Assembly (NCBI GenBank): GCA_965263215.1
Contig: OZ253663.1
Location: forward strand, 2,108,001-2,172,000
Reading direction: 5' to 3'
DNA: 64,000 nt
From: UBA1672 sp965263215
GTDB taxonomy: Bacteria > Pseudomonadota > Alphaproteobacteria > Micavibrionales > Micavibrionaceae
A program made the position numbers and the translations under genes. Positions 52,256-60,293 of the stretch are shown here, piece by piece. The stretch's first letter is position 1, and each line of letters starts with the position of its first letter. Below the pieces are notes generated by a model. That model searched no databases. It was not told where the DNA came from and saw nothing but the letters and a program-made list of their open reading frames with translations.

Positions 52256-54307
52256 TTAAAAAATTCTATAGCCCGATAAAAAGGATATAACACTCATCAG
52301 GGTAATGCCTGTCGCGATAATCCACGCAACCAATGCCGCGGCGTCGCGTCCATTCACAACGCCATAGGTCTTTTTATTGGACAGCTTAATGTTGTACTGA
52401 TCATATTCTTGCTGCAGTAAATAATATTCACGCCTTGCAAGTTCAAACGCCTTTTTATCTTTCGCGCGTGCTTTTTCATTATCAATCAAGCCGGACATGC
52501 CAATAAGGTTCCCCTTACTCGCCTCAAACTTAACGCCTTCTTCAACTTTTTTACGCAAGTTGACGTTATTGTAGAGTTTGTAAACGCCCGAAAGACCGCC
52601 TAAAAACACATTCGCAATTGACGGACACGCGGTAACCTTCGCACGATTTTGAACCATCGCAAGAAATCTCAGGTTTCCGGCAATTTTCTTATTCTTGTCT
52701 GCAGAGCTAAGGTCGTATATCACCCGTTCCATGATGCGGCCGTTATGCGTCGCGAAAAATGCGATGCTGTGGGCATCCAGGAATAATGCAATTTGTCCGC
52801 CCTGTTTCGACAAGCGCTCAAACGTCAGCAACGCAGATTTATCATTATAAACGAAATGCCCTTTAAGTTTGGGGCTCAGGCATGGTGCATTTTTACACAT
52901 CATGTAAATACAACGCTCTATGCCATACCCTTGCTTTTTCTGCTGCAAGGCCGCGCGATATATGTCAAAATTTTTGATATGCGCAAGCGTTTCACTCTCT
53001 GGCAATCGTTTAAGCGTAACGGAATGATCCGGAATGTTTTGTAATAAGATATCCTTGAAGATCAACATATCAATATCTTCATATGCCGCGCGCGCCATCA
53101 AACCGCCCAAACCATCAAATGTAAAATTCAATCCTTTATAATGCACGGGAAGCGCGGGATTTAACGCCATGGTCAACTGCGTCACAAGAAAATCAGAATT
53201 TTCCTTAATGCTACCGATTGATGCTGTTCTGTCCAACGCTCGATGGTAATTTTGTTCAAGCCTTTTATCTGTAAAAGACTTTTCAATCCATTGCGTAAAA
53301 ATGTCACCTGAAACAAGTTTTACAACCTCAGCAGGGTTATTTTGTAAATCCGCCGCCAAAGCATCAGGATATAAATATTTCTTACCATCGAAAATCAACG
53401 GCCTATTGGCCTTGGTACGCCTCGATAAAGATGGCGGCGTAACGCGCGAGCCGTCTAACCATGAAAAAATATCATCCAAACGCCATCGTACCGCGGGATC
53501 ATCATGCAATATACCACGTAAAAGCTCCATAAATGTTGCTTGGAACCGTTCTGCTCCAACGATTGTATTATAGCTTCCTGTTTCAATTTTTTTACGCAAG
53601 ATATCTTCATCGCTCAATCCGGCAAGCTCATCATTCTTCCTGAGCACCATCGCAAGTGTCACACCAAAGGCATATATATCATCACTGAGGGAACCGATGC
53701 CGCGCCCCAGAGGCTCTGCCAAGGCCTTATTAATCGGTAAAAAAACAGATGGTTGCGTACTGTTCGCATGAACAGCAAGACCGTCCCCTAAAATAACCGG
53801 TTTATTTTTATCCACGCCGGCATAATAAATATTCGAAGGCCTGATCGAGCCATGATAAAAGCTACGCTCTGACATTTCCTTGAGCATACGAGCCATCGGA
53901 ACAATCAAAAAATTCGTAACTTCAGGCTGCCGCCATTGTGACTTGCTAAACTCGCCCTTCTTGACAAGACATTCGCCTAAACCGCCCTGATACACGAATA
54001 TATAATGCTGCTTCCCCCCTGCAGGCGGCCAACGCAAAACACCGGAACCAACCAAACGCAGCAATGACGTATCGGCTAACCCAGTATAAGTATCGATTTG
54101 TGACCAACGTGGTAATTGCGCAATATCCGCAACAATCGCTATAAATTTCTTAGAGCGATCACGGTTGTCGATGGCTTCATACGCGTAAGACCGCCCATTA
54201 TCATAATCAGATAGACGCCTTGCCGTGTTAATCGACATAAACTTACCAAAAGAGACCATGCCGCCTCTGGTTTGTGGAACAGATTCATCATCATCAAAAT
54301 CAGACAC
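52256..54307 (-). CDS. Membrane-anchored pseudokinase next to the Tad locus
   Basis: 683 residues. Residues about 25-290 follow a Ser/Thr kinase fold: YHGSIRPSNIYY (subdomain VIB, residues 151-162), SDDIYAFGVTLAMVL (IX) and HDDPAVRWRLDDI (XI). The catalytic residues are missing: Val 59 at the VAIK lysine, Ser 154 for the HRD aspartate with Arg 156 for the following Lys, and Gly 174 for the DFG aspartate. The C-terminal 390 residues are unrecognised and end in one membrane helix (about 655-680). The start is GTG, with GGAGGG six bases upstream. It would be a signalling scaffold rather than an enzyme. Confidence 0.72.
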   Translation of the reverse strand: MSDFDDDESVPQTRGGMVSFGKFMSINTARRLSDYDNGRSYAYEAIDNRDRSKKFIAIVADIAQLPRWSQIDTYTGLADTSLLRLVGSGVLRWPPAGGKQHYIFVYQGGLGECLVKKGEFSKSQWRQPEVTNFLIVPMARMLKEMSERSFYHGSIRPSNIYYAGVDKNKPVILGDGLAVHANSTQPSVFLPINKALAEPLGRGIGSLSDDIYAFGVTLAMVLRKNDELAGLSDEDILRKKIETGSYNTIVGAERFQATFMELLRGILHDDPAVRWRLDDIFSWLDGSRVTPPSLSRRTKANRPLIFDGKKYLYPDALAADLQNNPAEVVKLVSGDIFTQWIEKSFTDKRLEQNYHRALDRTASIGSIKENSDFLVTQLTMALNPALPVHYKGLNFTFDGLGGLMARAAYEDIDMLIFKDILLQNIPDHSVTLKRLPESETLAHIKNFDIYRAALQQKKQGYGIERCIYMMCKNAPCLSPKLKGHFVYNDKSALLTFERLSKQGGQIALFLDAHSIAFFATHNGRIMERVIYDLSSADKNKKIAGNLRFLAMVQNRAKVTACPSIANVFLGGLSGVYKLYNNVNLRKKVEEGVKFEASKGNLIGMSGLIDNEKARAKDKKAFELARREYYLLQQEYDQYNIKLSNKKTYGVVNGRDAAALVAWIIATGITLMSVISFLSGYRIF

Positions 54308-54431
54308 AACACCCTCCCCTCAATAATAAGGAAGAAGAAAACCATTCTGTAGGCAATAGACTGTGTTTTCTGACAAGCATCATTTCGGCAACATCCTGTT
54401 ACGTAATGCCTTTGAGTCTAATGCGGATAGC

Positions 54432-54470
54432 AAAAAAAGTAAAACGGCATGTATCAACAATACCGTTTTA
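54432..54470 (-). terminator. Rho-independent terminator after purA
   Basis: TAAAACGG (54440-54447) pairs with CCGTTTTA (54463-54470); on the minus strand the stem is followed by CTTTTTTTG (T-run 54432-54438). It lies about 40 bases after the purA stop. Confidence 0.78.
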
Positions 54471-54510
54471 TTCAGAACCTTAATATGCGCTAAATTATTG
54501 TATTACTTTA

Positions 54511-55803
54511 TTAATCCACGAACGGATCACGCATTAAAATCGTGTCATCACGCTCAGGGCTCGTGGACAACATGCTCACAGGGGCGCCGATCAACTCTTC
54601 AATATGACGTGCATATTTCACGGCTGCGGCGGGTAAATCACCCCAAGAACGCGCGCCATAGGTGCTCTCGCTCCACCCTTCCATGGTCTCATAGATCGGC
54701 TCAACCGCGTCTTGGTCGGCTTGTGATGCAGGGAAATAATTTATTTCCTCACCATTCAACTTATAACCAACACAGATTTTGATTTCCTCTAAGCCGTCAA
54801 GCACATCAAGCTTAGTCAGCGCGATACCGTGAATACCATTCACACGCACAGATTGACGCACCATAACCGCATCAAACCAACCACAACGGCGCTTACGCCC
54901 TGTTACTGTGCCGAATTCTTTACCTTTTTCACCAAGGAATTGTCCGATTTCATTATCCTGCTCTGTCGGGAACGGCCCTGTACCCACACGTGTGGTATAG
55001 GCTTTGGTTATTCCCAGAACATAATGCAGCGCATCCACCCCCATGCCAGAACCAATCGCCGCCTGCGCAGCCACTGTATTGGATGAAGTTACGAACGGAT
55101 ATGTACCGTGATCAATATCAAGCATTGTCCCTTGTGCGCCTTCGAATAAAATCTTTTTGCCCGCCGTGCGCGCACGATCCAAATCACGCCAAACAACACC
55201 AGCATATTTCAGCATATCATCGGCAATCTCGAGGAGTTTTTCATACATCTCGTTTGCGTCCACGGTTTCCGCGCCCATCCCCTTCAGAAGGATGTTGTGA
55301 TGAAGCATCATCTTACTTACTTTTTCCTTCAACAATTCAGGATGGCGTAAATCACACACACGAATACCGCGACGTGCCACCTTATCTTCGTAGCATGGCC
55401 CGATACCGCGCTTTGTTGTGCCTAATTTCGCGTCGCCGCGTGTCAATTCTAATGCCTGATCCAGCGCTTGGTGTACCGGCAAAATCAAATTGGCATTTTC
55501 CGCAATCACAAAGTTCTCAGGTGTAATCTTAACGCCCTGCTCTTTGATCATTGTAATTTCTTTTAGCAACGCCCACGGACTGATCACGACGCCGTTACCA
55601 ATCATCGAAACCTTGCCTTCGCGCACCACACCGGATGGCAAAAGGTTAAGCTTGTAAACCGCACCATCAATCACAAGTGTGTGTCCGGCATTGTGCCCAC
55701 CCTGAAAACGCACAACGACATCCGCGCGCGAGGACAACCAGTCAACGATTTTACCTTTTCCTTCATCACCCCACTGGGATCCTATAACGACTACATTACT
55801 CAT
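54511..55803 (-). CDS. purA: Adenylosuccinate synthetase
   Basis: 430 residues, full length. The GTP-binding loop GDEGKGK (residues 12-18), GHNAGHTLV, TTKRGIGPCYEDK and the C-terminal TGRKRRCGWFDAVM are all present. It joins IMP and aspartate to adenylosuccinate with GTP, the first committed step to AMP. It lies 29 bases after hisZ on the same strand. Confidence 0.97.
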   Translation of the reverse strand: MSNVVVIGSQWGDEGKGKIVDWLSSRADVVVRFQGGHNAGHTLVIDGAVYKLNLLPSGVVREGKVSMIGNGVVISPWALLKEITMIKEQGVKITPENFVIAENANLILPVHQALDQALELTRGDAKLGTTKRGIGPCYEDKVARRGIRVCDLRHPELLKEKVSKMMLHHNILLKGMGAETVDANEMYEKLLEIADDMLKYAGVVWRDLDRARTAGKKILFEGAQGTMLDIDHGTYPFVTSSNTVAAQAAIGSGMGVDALHYVLGITKAYTTRVGTGPFPTEQDNEIGQFLGEKGKEFGTVTGRKRRCGWFDAVMVRQSVRVNGIHGIALTKLDVLDGLEEIKICVGYKLNGEEINYFPASQADQDAVEPIYETMEGWSESTYGARSWGDLPAAAVKYARHIEELIGAPVSMLSTSPERDDTILMRDPFVD

Positions 55804-55832
55804 GGCTAAACCTCGCTTTTGCGTTCAATAAT

Positions 55833-56993
55833 TTATGATAATTTCTCAACAGTTCCATTTTTGTAAATATGACTGCATCCCTCAGAAGACTGACTATTCG
55901 CCGTGCCACGCACAATAATATGCCCGTCTTTCTGTAATTTTTTAATCTCGTTCCACGGCGTATCCGCGGGCACGAACACGGCCTCTATTGCCGCAGGTGC
56001 GCGTGTGAATTTGGAAATCGTATCCATATAAAGGGTAAATCCGCGCGCTGTTTCATGCTCGGCTTTTTGTCCGAAATGGATATCATACGAACCGCCGCGT
56101 CCCAATTCACCGCTTGATGTCGCTGAGAACAGCGTAAACCCGAAGGCTTTGTGATATTCAAATCCTTTTTGCTCAATCAAATCAATACTCAGGCTAACGT
56201 CATCAATTTCCAAATCCCCAAGCGCACTTTCGATGCCGTCACAAATATCTTTCAAACCAACTATATAACTTTTCGTATCAGCATCGAAATCAATGTCATT
56301 CAAGGTGTTTAATGCCTTTTCCGCATCACCAGATACTTCCATAGCTTTTGCTATAAGCTCGGCTTGGGGTGACGATAATGCTTTCAAAGCAGCGACATCA
56401 CGCTGCTCTACGGCTTTCGCCGCTTTTTCCTGATCATCTTCCGGGATGTCCTTCATCAAAGATGCGACGAAGCCCGGCACAGTGAGATCAAGCGTAATAT
56501 CTTTAAGACCAAGTGCTTTAAGGCCAAGCAAAGACAATACACAAATTTCAACATCTGCATATGATTCGTCTATATTCTGAACAAGCTCACACCCGACTTG
56601 TGTAAATTGACGCTCCGTGCGCATCTGGCTACCACGTGTACGCAACGCATCATTGGCGTAGGTCAGACGCAAGGGACGCGGCTCATTCCCCAAACGTGAG
56701 GATACAATACGCGCGACCTGTGCGGTAATATCAGAACGCACGCCAAGCATACGATGCGACATAGGGTCCATCAGACGAAAAGTCTCGGAAGCCAAGCCCT
56801 CACCGGGCCCTGGTGCCAATAAACTATCTTCAAATTCAAATATCGGGGGTTTAATACGGCGATACCCAAAAGAACGAAATGTCTCCATGAGTACAGTTAT
56901 AGAGTTCGCTTCCCCTTCCGCATCAGGGGGCAAAATATCAACAAATCCATTCGGCAGCAAAGCCAAACTCTCGTCCGTTTTGCTCATAAGCAT
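55833..56993 (-). CDS. hisZ: ATP phosphoribosyltransferase regulatory subunit HisZ
   Basis: 386 residues of the class II aminoacyl-tRNA-synthetase-like family: GFVDILPPDAEGEANSITVLMETFRSFGYRRIKPPIFEFEDSL, RLMDPMSHRMLGVRSDITAQVARIV and the motif 3-like GRGGSYDIHF (active-site Arg of HisRS changed). HisZ activates the short form of HisG in histidine synthesis. The gene lies between glmM and purA, an arrangement in which hisZ and purA are adjacent in many alphaproteobacteria. Confidence 0.9.
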   Translation of the reverse strand: MLMSKTDESLALLPNGFVDILPPDAEGEANSITVLMETFRSFGYRRIKPPIFEFEDSLLAPGPGEGLASETFRLMDPMSHRMLGVRSDITAQVARIVSSRLGNEPRPLRLTYANDALRTRGSQMRTERQFTQVGCELVQNIDESYADVEICVLSLLGLKALGLKDITLDLTVPGFVASLMKDIPEDDQEKAAKAVEQRDVAALKALSSPQAELIAKAMEVSGDAEKALNTLNDIDFDADTKSYIVGLKDICDGIESALGDLEIDDVSLSIDLIEQKGFEYHKAFGFTLFSATSSGELGRGGSYDIHFGQKAEHETARGFTLYMDTISKFTRAPAAIEAVFVPADTPWNEIKKLQKDGHIIVRGTANSQSSEGCSHIYKNGTVEKLS

Positions 56994-57041
56994 AAAACTC
57001 GTTTCATTTATTCAGACTCTTGTTACGAAGCCGAGGGGAGA

Positions 57042-58427
57042 CTAGCCCACGCGCGCGACTTTTTCAATGACTTCGCACAAATCATTTACGATTGTTCCAA
57101 CCAGATCGGAATCATCGCCCTCTGCCATAACGCGTATCACAGGCTCCGTTCCGGATGCTCGCACAAGCACGCGTCCGGATCCGTTAAATCGCTTCTGCGC
57201 ACCCTCTATTTCATTTCGAACCGTATCGGTATCAAGGGGGCTATCGCCAGAATATGTAACGTTTTTAAGTATTTGCGGCAACGCAGAGAACACATTCAAA
57301 GCTTCGCTTGCAGGCTTATCTTGATGTTTTATCAAATTTAAAACCTGTAAAGCAGCCAGTAGCCCATCTCCTGTCGTGGCAAAATCACGTAAAACCAAGT
57401 GGCCTGATTGTTCCCCGCCAAGGTTATACCCATGCTGGCGCATATGCTCCATCACATAGCGATCACCAACGGCAGTACGGATAAGCTCCAAATCATTGGC
57501 TTGCATTAAACGCTCCAGCCCCAGATTCGACATCACCGTGGACACTAGCCCCCCACCCTTCAGGGTTTCCTGATTCTTCATCCAAAGTGCAAGCGCACCC
57601 ATCAACTGATCACCATCAATCTTATTGCCTTTTTCATCAACCATAATCAGGCGATCAGCATCCCCATCAAGGGCAATACCAATATCCGCACCATTATCAA
57701 CTACGGCCTCTTGCAACTTTCCAGTCTCAGTCGCGCCATAACCATCATTAATATTACGTCCATCAGGTGTATTCCCGATTGAAATGACATCCGCTTCCAT
57801 TTCCCACAGAACCTGCGGGGCAACCTTATAGGCCGCGCCATGCGCACAATCGACAACAACCTTTAAACCTTCTAGAGAGCCGCGTTGCGGGATGGAGCGT
57901 TTAAGCGATTCAATATACCGCCCTAACGCATCATCCAAGCGATTCGCCTTACCTAAATCCTCAGGTGCGACCAGTTCTCCGCTTAAATCTTGGTCAATCT
58001 TGTCCTCAATACGTGCCTCGATCTCATCGGCAAGCTTATACCCGTCAGGGCCAAAAAGCTTAATGCCGTTATCTTGGTAAGGATTGTGGGACGCAGAAAT
58101 CATAACACCAACATCTGCGCGCAAAGACCGCGTAAGCTTGGCTATCCCCGGTGTGGGTATCGGCCCGATTAAAATCACGTCCATCCCCATAGAGATGAAG
58201 CCCGCACTCATGGCTTGTTCAAGCATATAACCTGATAAACGTGTATCTTTTCCGATCACCACGCGATCCATGTGCTTACCACCGCGCGCCTTACGCAATA
58301 CGCTCGCCGTAGCCATCGCAACCCTTAATACCATATCAGACGTCATCGGGTGTGAGTTGGCTTTACCGCGGATACCATCAGTGCCGAAATATTTTTTCTT
58401 GCTTTTACCTGCGTTTTCTAATTTCAT
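57042..58427 (-). CDS. glmM: Phosphoglucosamine mutase
   Basis: 461 residues. FGTDGIRGKAN (14-24), the phosphoserine loop ISASHNPYQDNG (S113), metal loop DGDADRL and the sugar- and phosphate-binding RASGTEPVIRVMAEG near the end. It turns glucosamine-6-phosphate into glucosamine-1-phosphate for UDP-GlcNAc, the precursor of murein and lipid A. Its usual neighbour ftsH lies upstream, here separated by two plus-strand genes. Confidence 0.96.
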   Translation of the reverse strand: MKLENAGKSKKKYFGTDGIRGKANSHPMTSDMVLRVAMATASVLRKARGGKHMDRVVIGKDTRLSGYMLEQAMSAGFISMGMDVILIGPIPTPGIAKLTRSLRADVGVMISASHNPYQDNGIKLFGPDGYKLADEIEARIEDKIDQDLSGELVAPEDLGKANRLDDALGRYIESLKRSIPQRGSLEGLKVVVDCAHGAAYKVAPQVLWEMEADVISIGNTPDGRNINDGYGATETGKLQEAVVDNGADIGIALDGDADRLIMVDEKGNKIDGDQLMGALALWMKNQETLKGGGLVSTVMSNLGLERLMQANDLELIRTAVGDRYVMEHMRQHGYNLGGEQSGHLVLRDFATTGDGLLAALQVLNLIKHQDKPASEALNVFSALPQILKNVTYSGDSPLDTDTVRNEIEGAQKRFNGSGRVLVRASGTEPVIRVMAEGDDSDLVGTIVNDLCEVIEKVARVG

Positions 58428-58559
58428 AAGGCGACTCTATGCACGGAAATGCGGTTTTACAATAGAGAAAATTGAATTTTATAATCAAATGGTTATATAT
58501 AGGTCTACCTTTAAGTATAAAGACCGTAACAAAGATAACATAAGCAATATTGGTTGATC

Positions 58560-59366
58560 ATGAAAAAACAAACATCTTTTCGTAAGCTAGGCATTTTAAA
58601 ACTCTTGTTGGTTTTAGGTTCCATTCCCCTTTTAACTGCGTGTATTGAAGGTAAAGAACCGCCAGTACAGGATACGCGCCCAACCATGCGTATATTATTT
58701 GTCGGTAATGATTACACTATGGCGAATTACATGATCTACATGGTGCAAGCCATGGCACAAAATGATCCGACTTCTAGTTTCCAAATTGAAGTTACAGCAC
58801 ATGCTGCACCTGGTGTTTCTCTCGCACAGTTGTGGAACAATCCTGCAACAAAAGACGTGTTAACGAACACCACATGGGATTATGTTGTTCTGCAACCACA
58901 CAACATGTGGGCATCAAGCGATGGTAGTGTGTATCTAACACGACAGGCCATTTCCGTATGGAGCAGTCAGGTAAAAGCTCTTGGCGCGCAACCGGTTTTC
59001 TTTATGACATGGCCATTAGAAGCAACGCATTCCTCATATACAGATCCAAAACTTCCTAGTCTCAAAAACTATAAAAACATGCACCGTTTAATCAAAGGCT
59101 ACTCTAAGGCTCTCTCAAATAAATACGATATGTATACTGTCCCTGTAGGGGATTACTGGCTGTATGCTGTAACTGGCGACACAAAATTAAATTTATATGG
59201 CGCTGATCGCTCGACGCCTAGTCTTGAGGGCTCATATTTGACAGCTTTGGTTTTTTATAAGATGCTTGTAGATGGTACTTTGGATGATATCGCATATGTT
59301 CCTGAGGGCATGACAAAAGAAACCCAAGCCGAACTAATCTCGATAGCATCCACAAAGCTAGAATGA
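58560..59366 (+). CDS. SGNH-hydrolase-like lipoprotein with altered catalytic residues
   Basis: 268 residues. A lipoprotein signal (LLVLGSIPLLTAC) leads into an SGNH/DUF4886-like fold: RILFVGNDYTM in place of the usual FIGNSFT, so the nucleophile Ser is Asp; YVVLQPHNMWA; and DRSTPSLEGSYLTALVFY in place of D-x-x-H-P-S, so the His is Thr. Both catalytic residues are therefore missing and the protein may bind a ligand without cleaving it. I start at the ATG 58560; a TTG two codons earlier is the alternative. It diverges from glmM. Confidence 0.68.
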   Translation: MKKQTSFRKLGILKLLLVLGSIPLLTACIEGKEPPVQDTRPTMRILFVGNDYTMANYMIYMVQAMAQNDPTSSFQIEVTAHAAPGVSLAQLWNNPATKDVLTNTTWDYVVLQPHNMWASSDGSVYLTRQAISVWSSQVKALGAQPVFFMTWPLEATHSSYTDPKLPSLKNYKNMHRLIKGYSKALSNKYDMYTVPVGDYWLYAVTGDTKLNLYGADRSTPSLEGSYLTALVFYKMLVDGTLDDIAYVPEGMTKETQAELISIASTKLE

Positions 59367-59419
59367 TAAAAAACCAGAGAACGCTTGAGTAGAGATTGAA
59401 TACAACCAATATTTTCGCA

Positions 59420-60280
59420 ATGAATAACGAGCCAACCTTGCACTTTGCCGATGATGACCCAGAACCGGTAACGGCTTATGACAGAGGCAGCTTGCTAATT
59501 TTCACCGGCCCGCACAACGGGCACGCCGTTCCCGCATGCCTGCCTGAATGTTTAGGCACCGAAGCCGACTGGTTTAGCAAAGCACATGAGGCCGCGGATC
59601 TTCACATGGACAGTCTCTTTGAGGCCATGATGACAATCATGCCTAATACAAGTTTTGTTTACGGAAATTATTCCAGATTGGTGTGTGATTTAAACGCAAA
59701 GCCGGAAAGCGCCATTACATTGCATTCTTCGGAATATAAAGACATTAAAATCCCGACCAATCAGCCCGATCAATGTTGTGACAACCAAAAAGAACGTCGA
59801 TTGAACGCACTTTACCACCCCTATCACAACACAAAAGCAGCCATGATTGATCGTGCCAGAGCCAATAATAATGGCGGGGTTATCGTATTAGATATGCATA
59901 GCTTCACACCCACATGGGTACAAAAACAACGTGATGTTGAGATTGGGACACTAAGACACGAAAAAACACCACTGTCTGAAGCTTTGGAAGCTTATCTCAA
60001 TGATCAAAGTGAGTACCGTTTTATATCAGGCGAGCCGTACCGCGTTTCTGAAAGATCTCATAACGCAGCATCACGCATTTCGGAGAAAAACGATTTACAG
60101 TATCTTGGACTGGAAATTCGCAATGATTTAATCGCCACGCCAGAAGGTGTCGCAAAGATGACGGCGTTTGTGCAGGGATGTATTGATCATTTACTGGCTC
60201 ACCCTGACCTAAAACAGATCAGCGCTCCAAAATCCGGTGCTATAGAAAAACAGATGGAAGATACTCCATCTGCTTCATAA
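59420..60280 (+). CDS. N-formylglutamate amidohydrolase-like protein
   Basis: 286 residues of the FGase family: FTGPHNGHAVP (zinc-site His), YSRLVCDLNAKPES, VIVLDMHSFTP and YLGLEIRNDLIATPEGV are all in place. Family members cleave formyl-amino acids or N-acyl amino acids; hutG-type function is not implied as no hut genes are near. The start is uncertain: an in-frame TTG eight codons earlier (59396) also fits. Last gene of the plus-strand pair inserted between glmM and ftsH. Confidence 0.8.
   Translation: MNNEPTLHFADDDPEPVTAYDRGSLLIFTGPHNGHAVPACLPECLGTEADWFSKAHEAADLHMDSLFEAMMTIMPNTSFVYGNYSRLVCDLNAKPESAITLHSSEYKDIKIPTNQPDQCCDNQKERRLNALYHPYHNTKAAMIDRARANNNGGVIVLDMHSFTPTWVQKQRDVEIGTLRHEKTPLSEALEAYLNDQSEYRFISGEPYRVSERSHNAASRISEKNDLQYLGLEIRNDLIATPEGVAKMTAFVQGCIDHLLAHPDLKQISAPKSGAIEKQMEDTPSAS
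60246..60272 (-). terminator. ftsH terminator, lying inside the end of the convergent gene
   Basis: CAGATGGA (60251-60258) pairs with TCCATCTG (60265-60272); on the minus strand the stem is followed directly by TTTTTC (60246-60250). The hairpin overlaps the last codons of the N-formylglutamate amidohydrolase-like gene. On the plus strand a T-run follows 18 bases later, a weaker signal. Confidence 0.7.
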
Positions 60281-60293
60281 TTTAATTGTTTTT

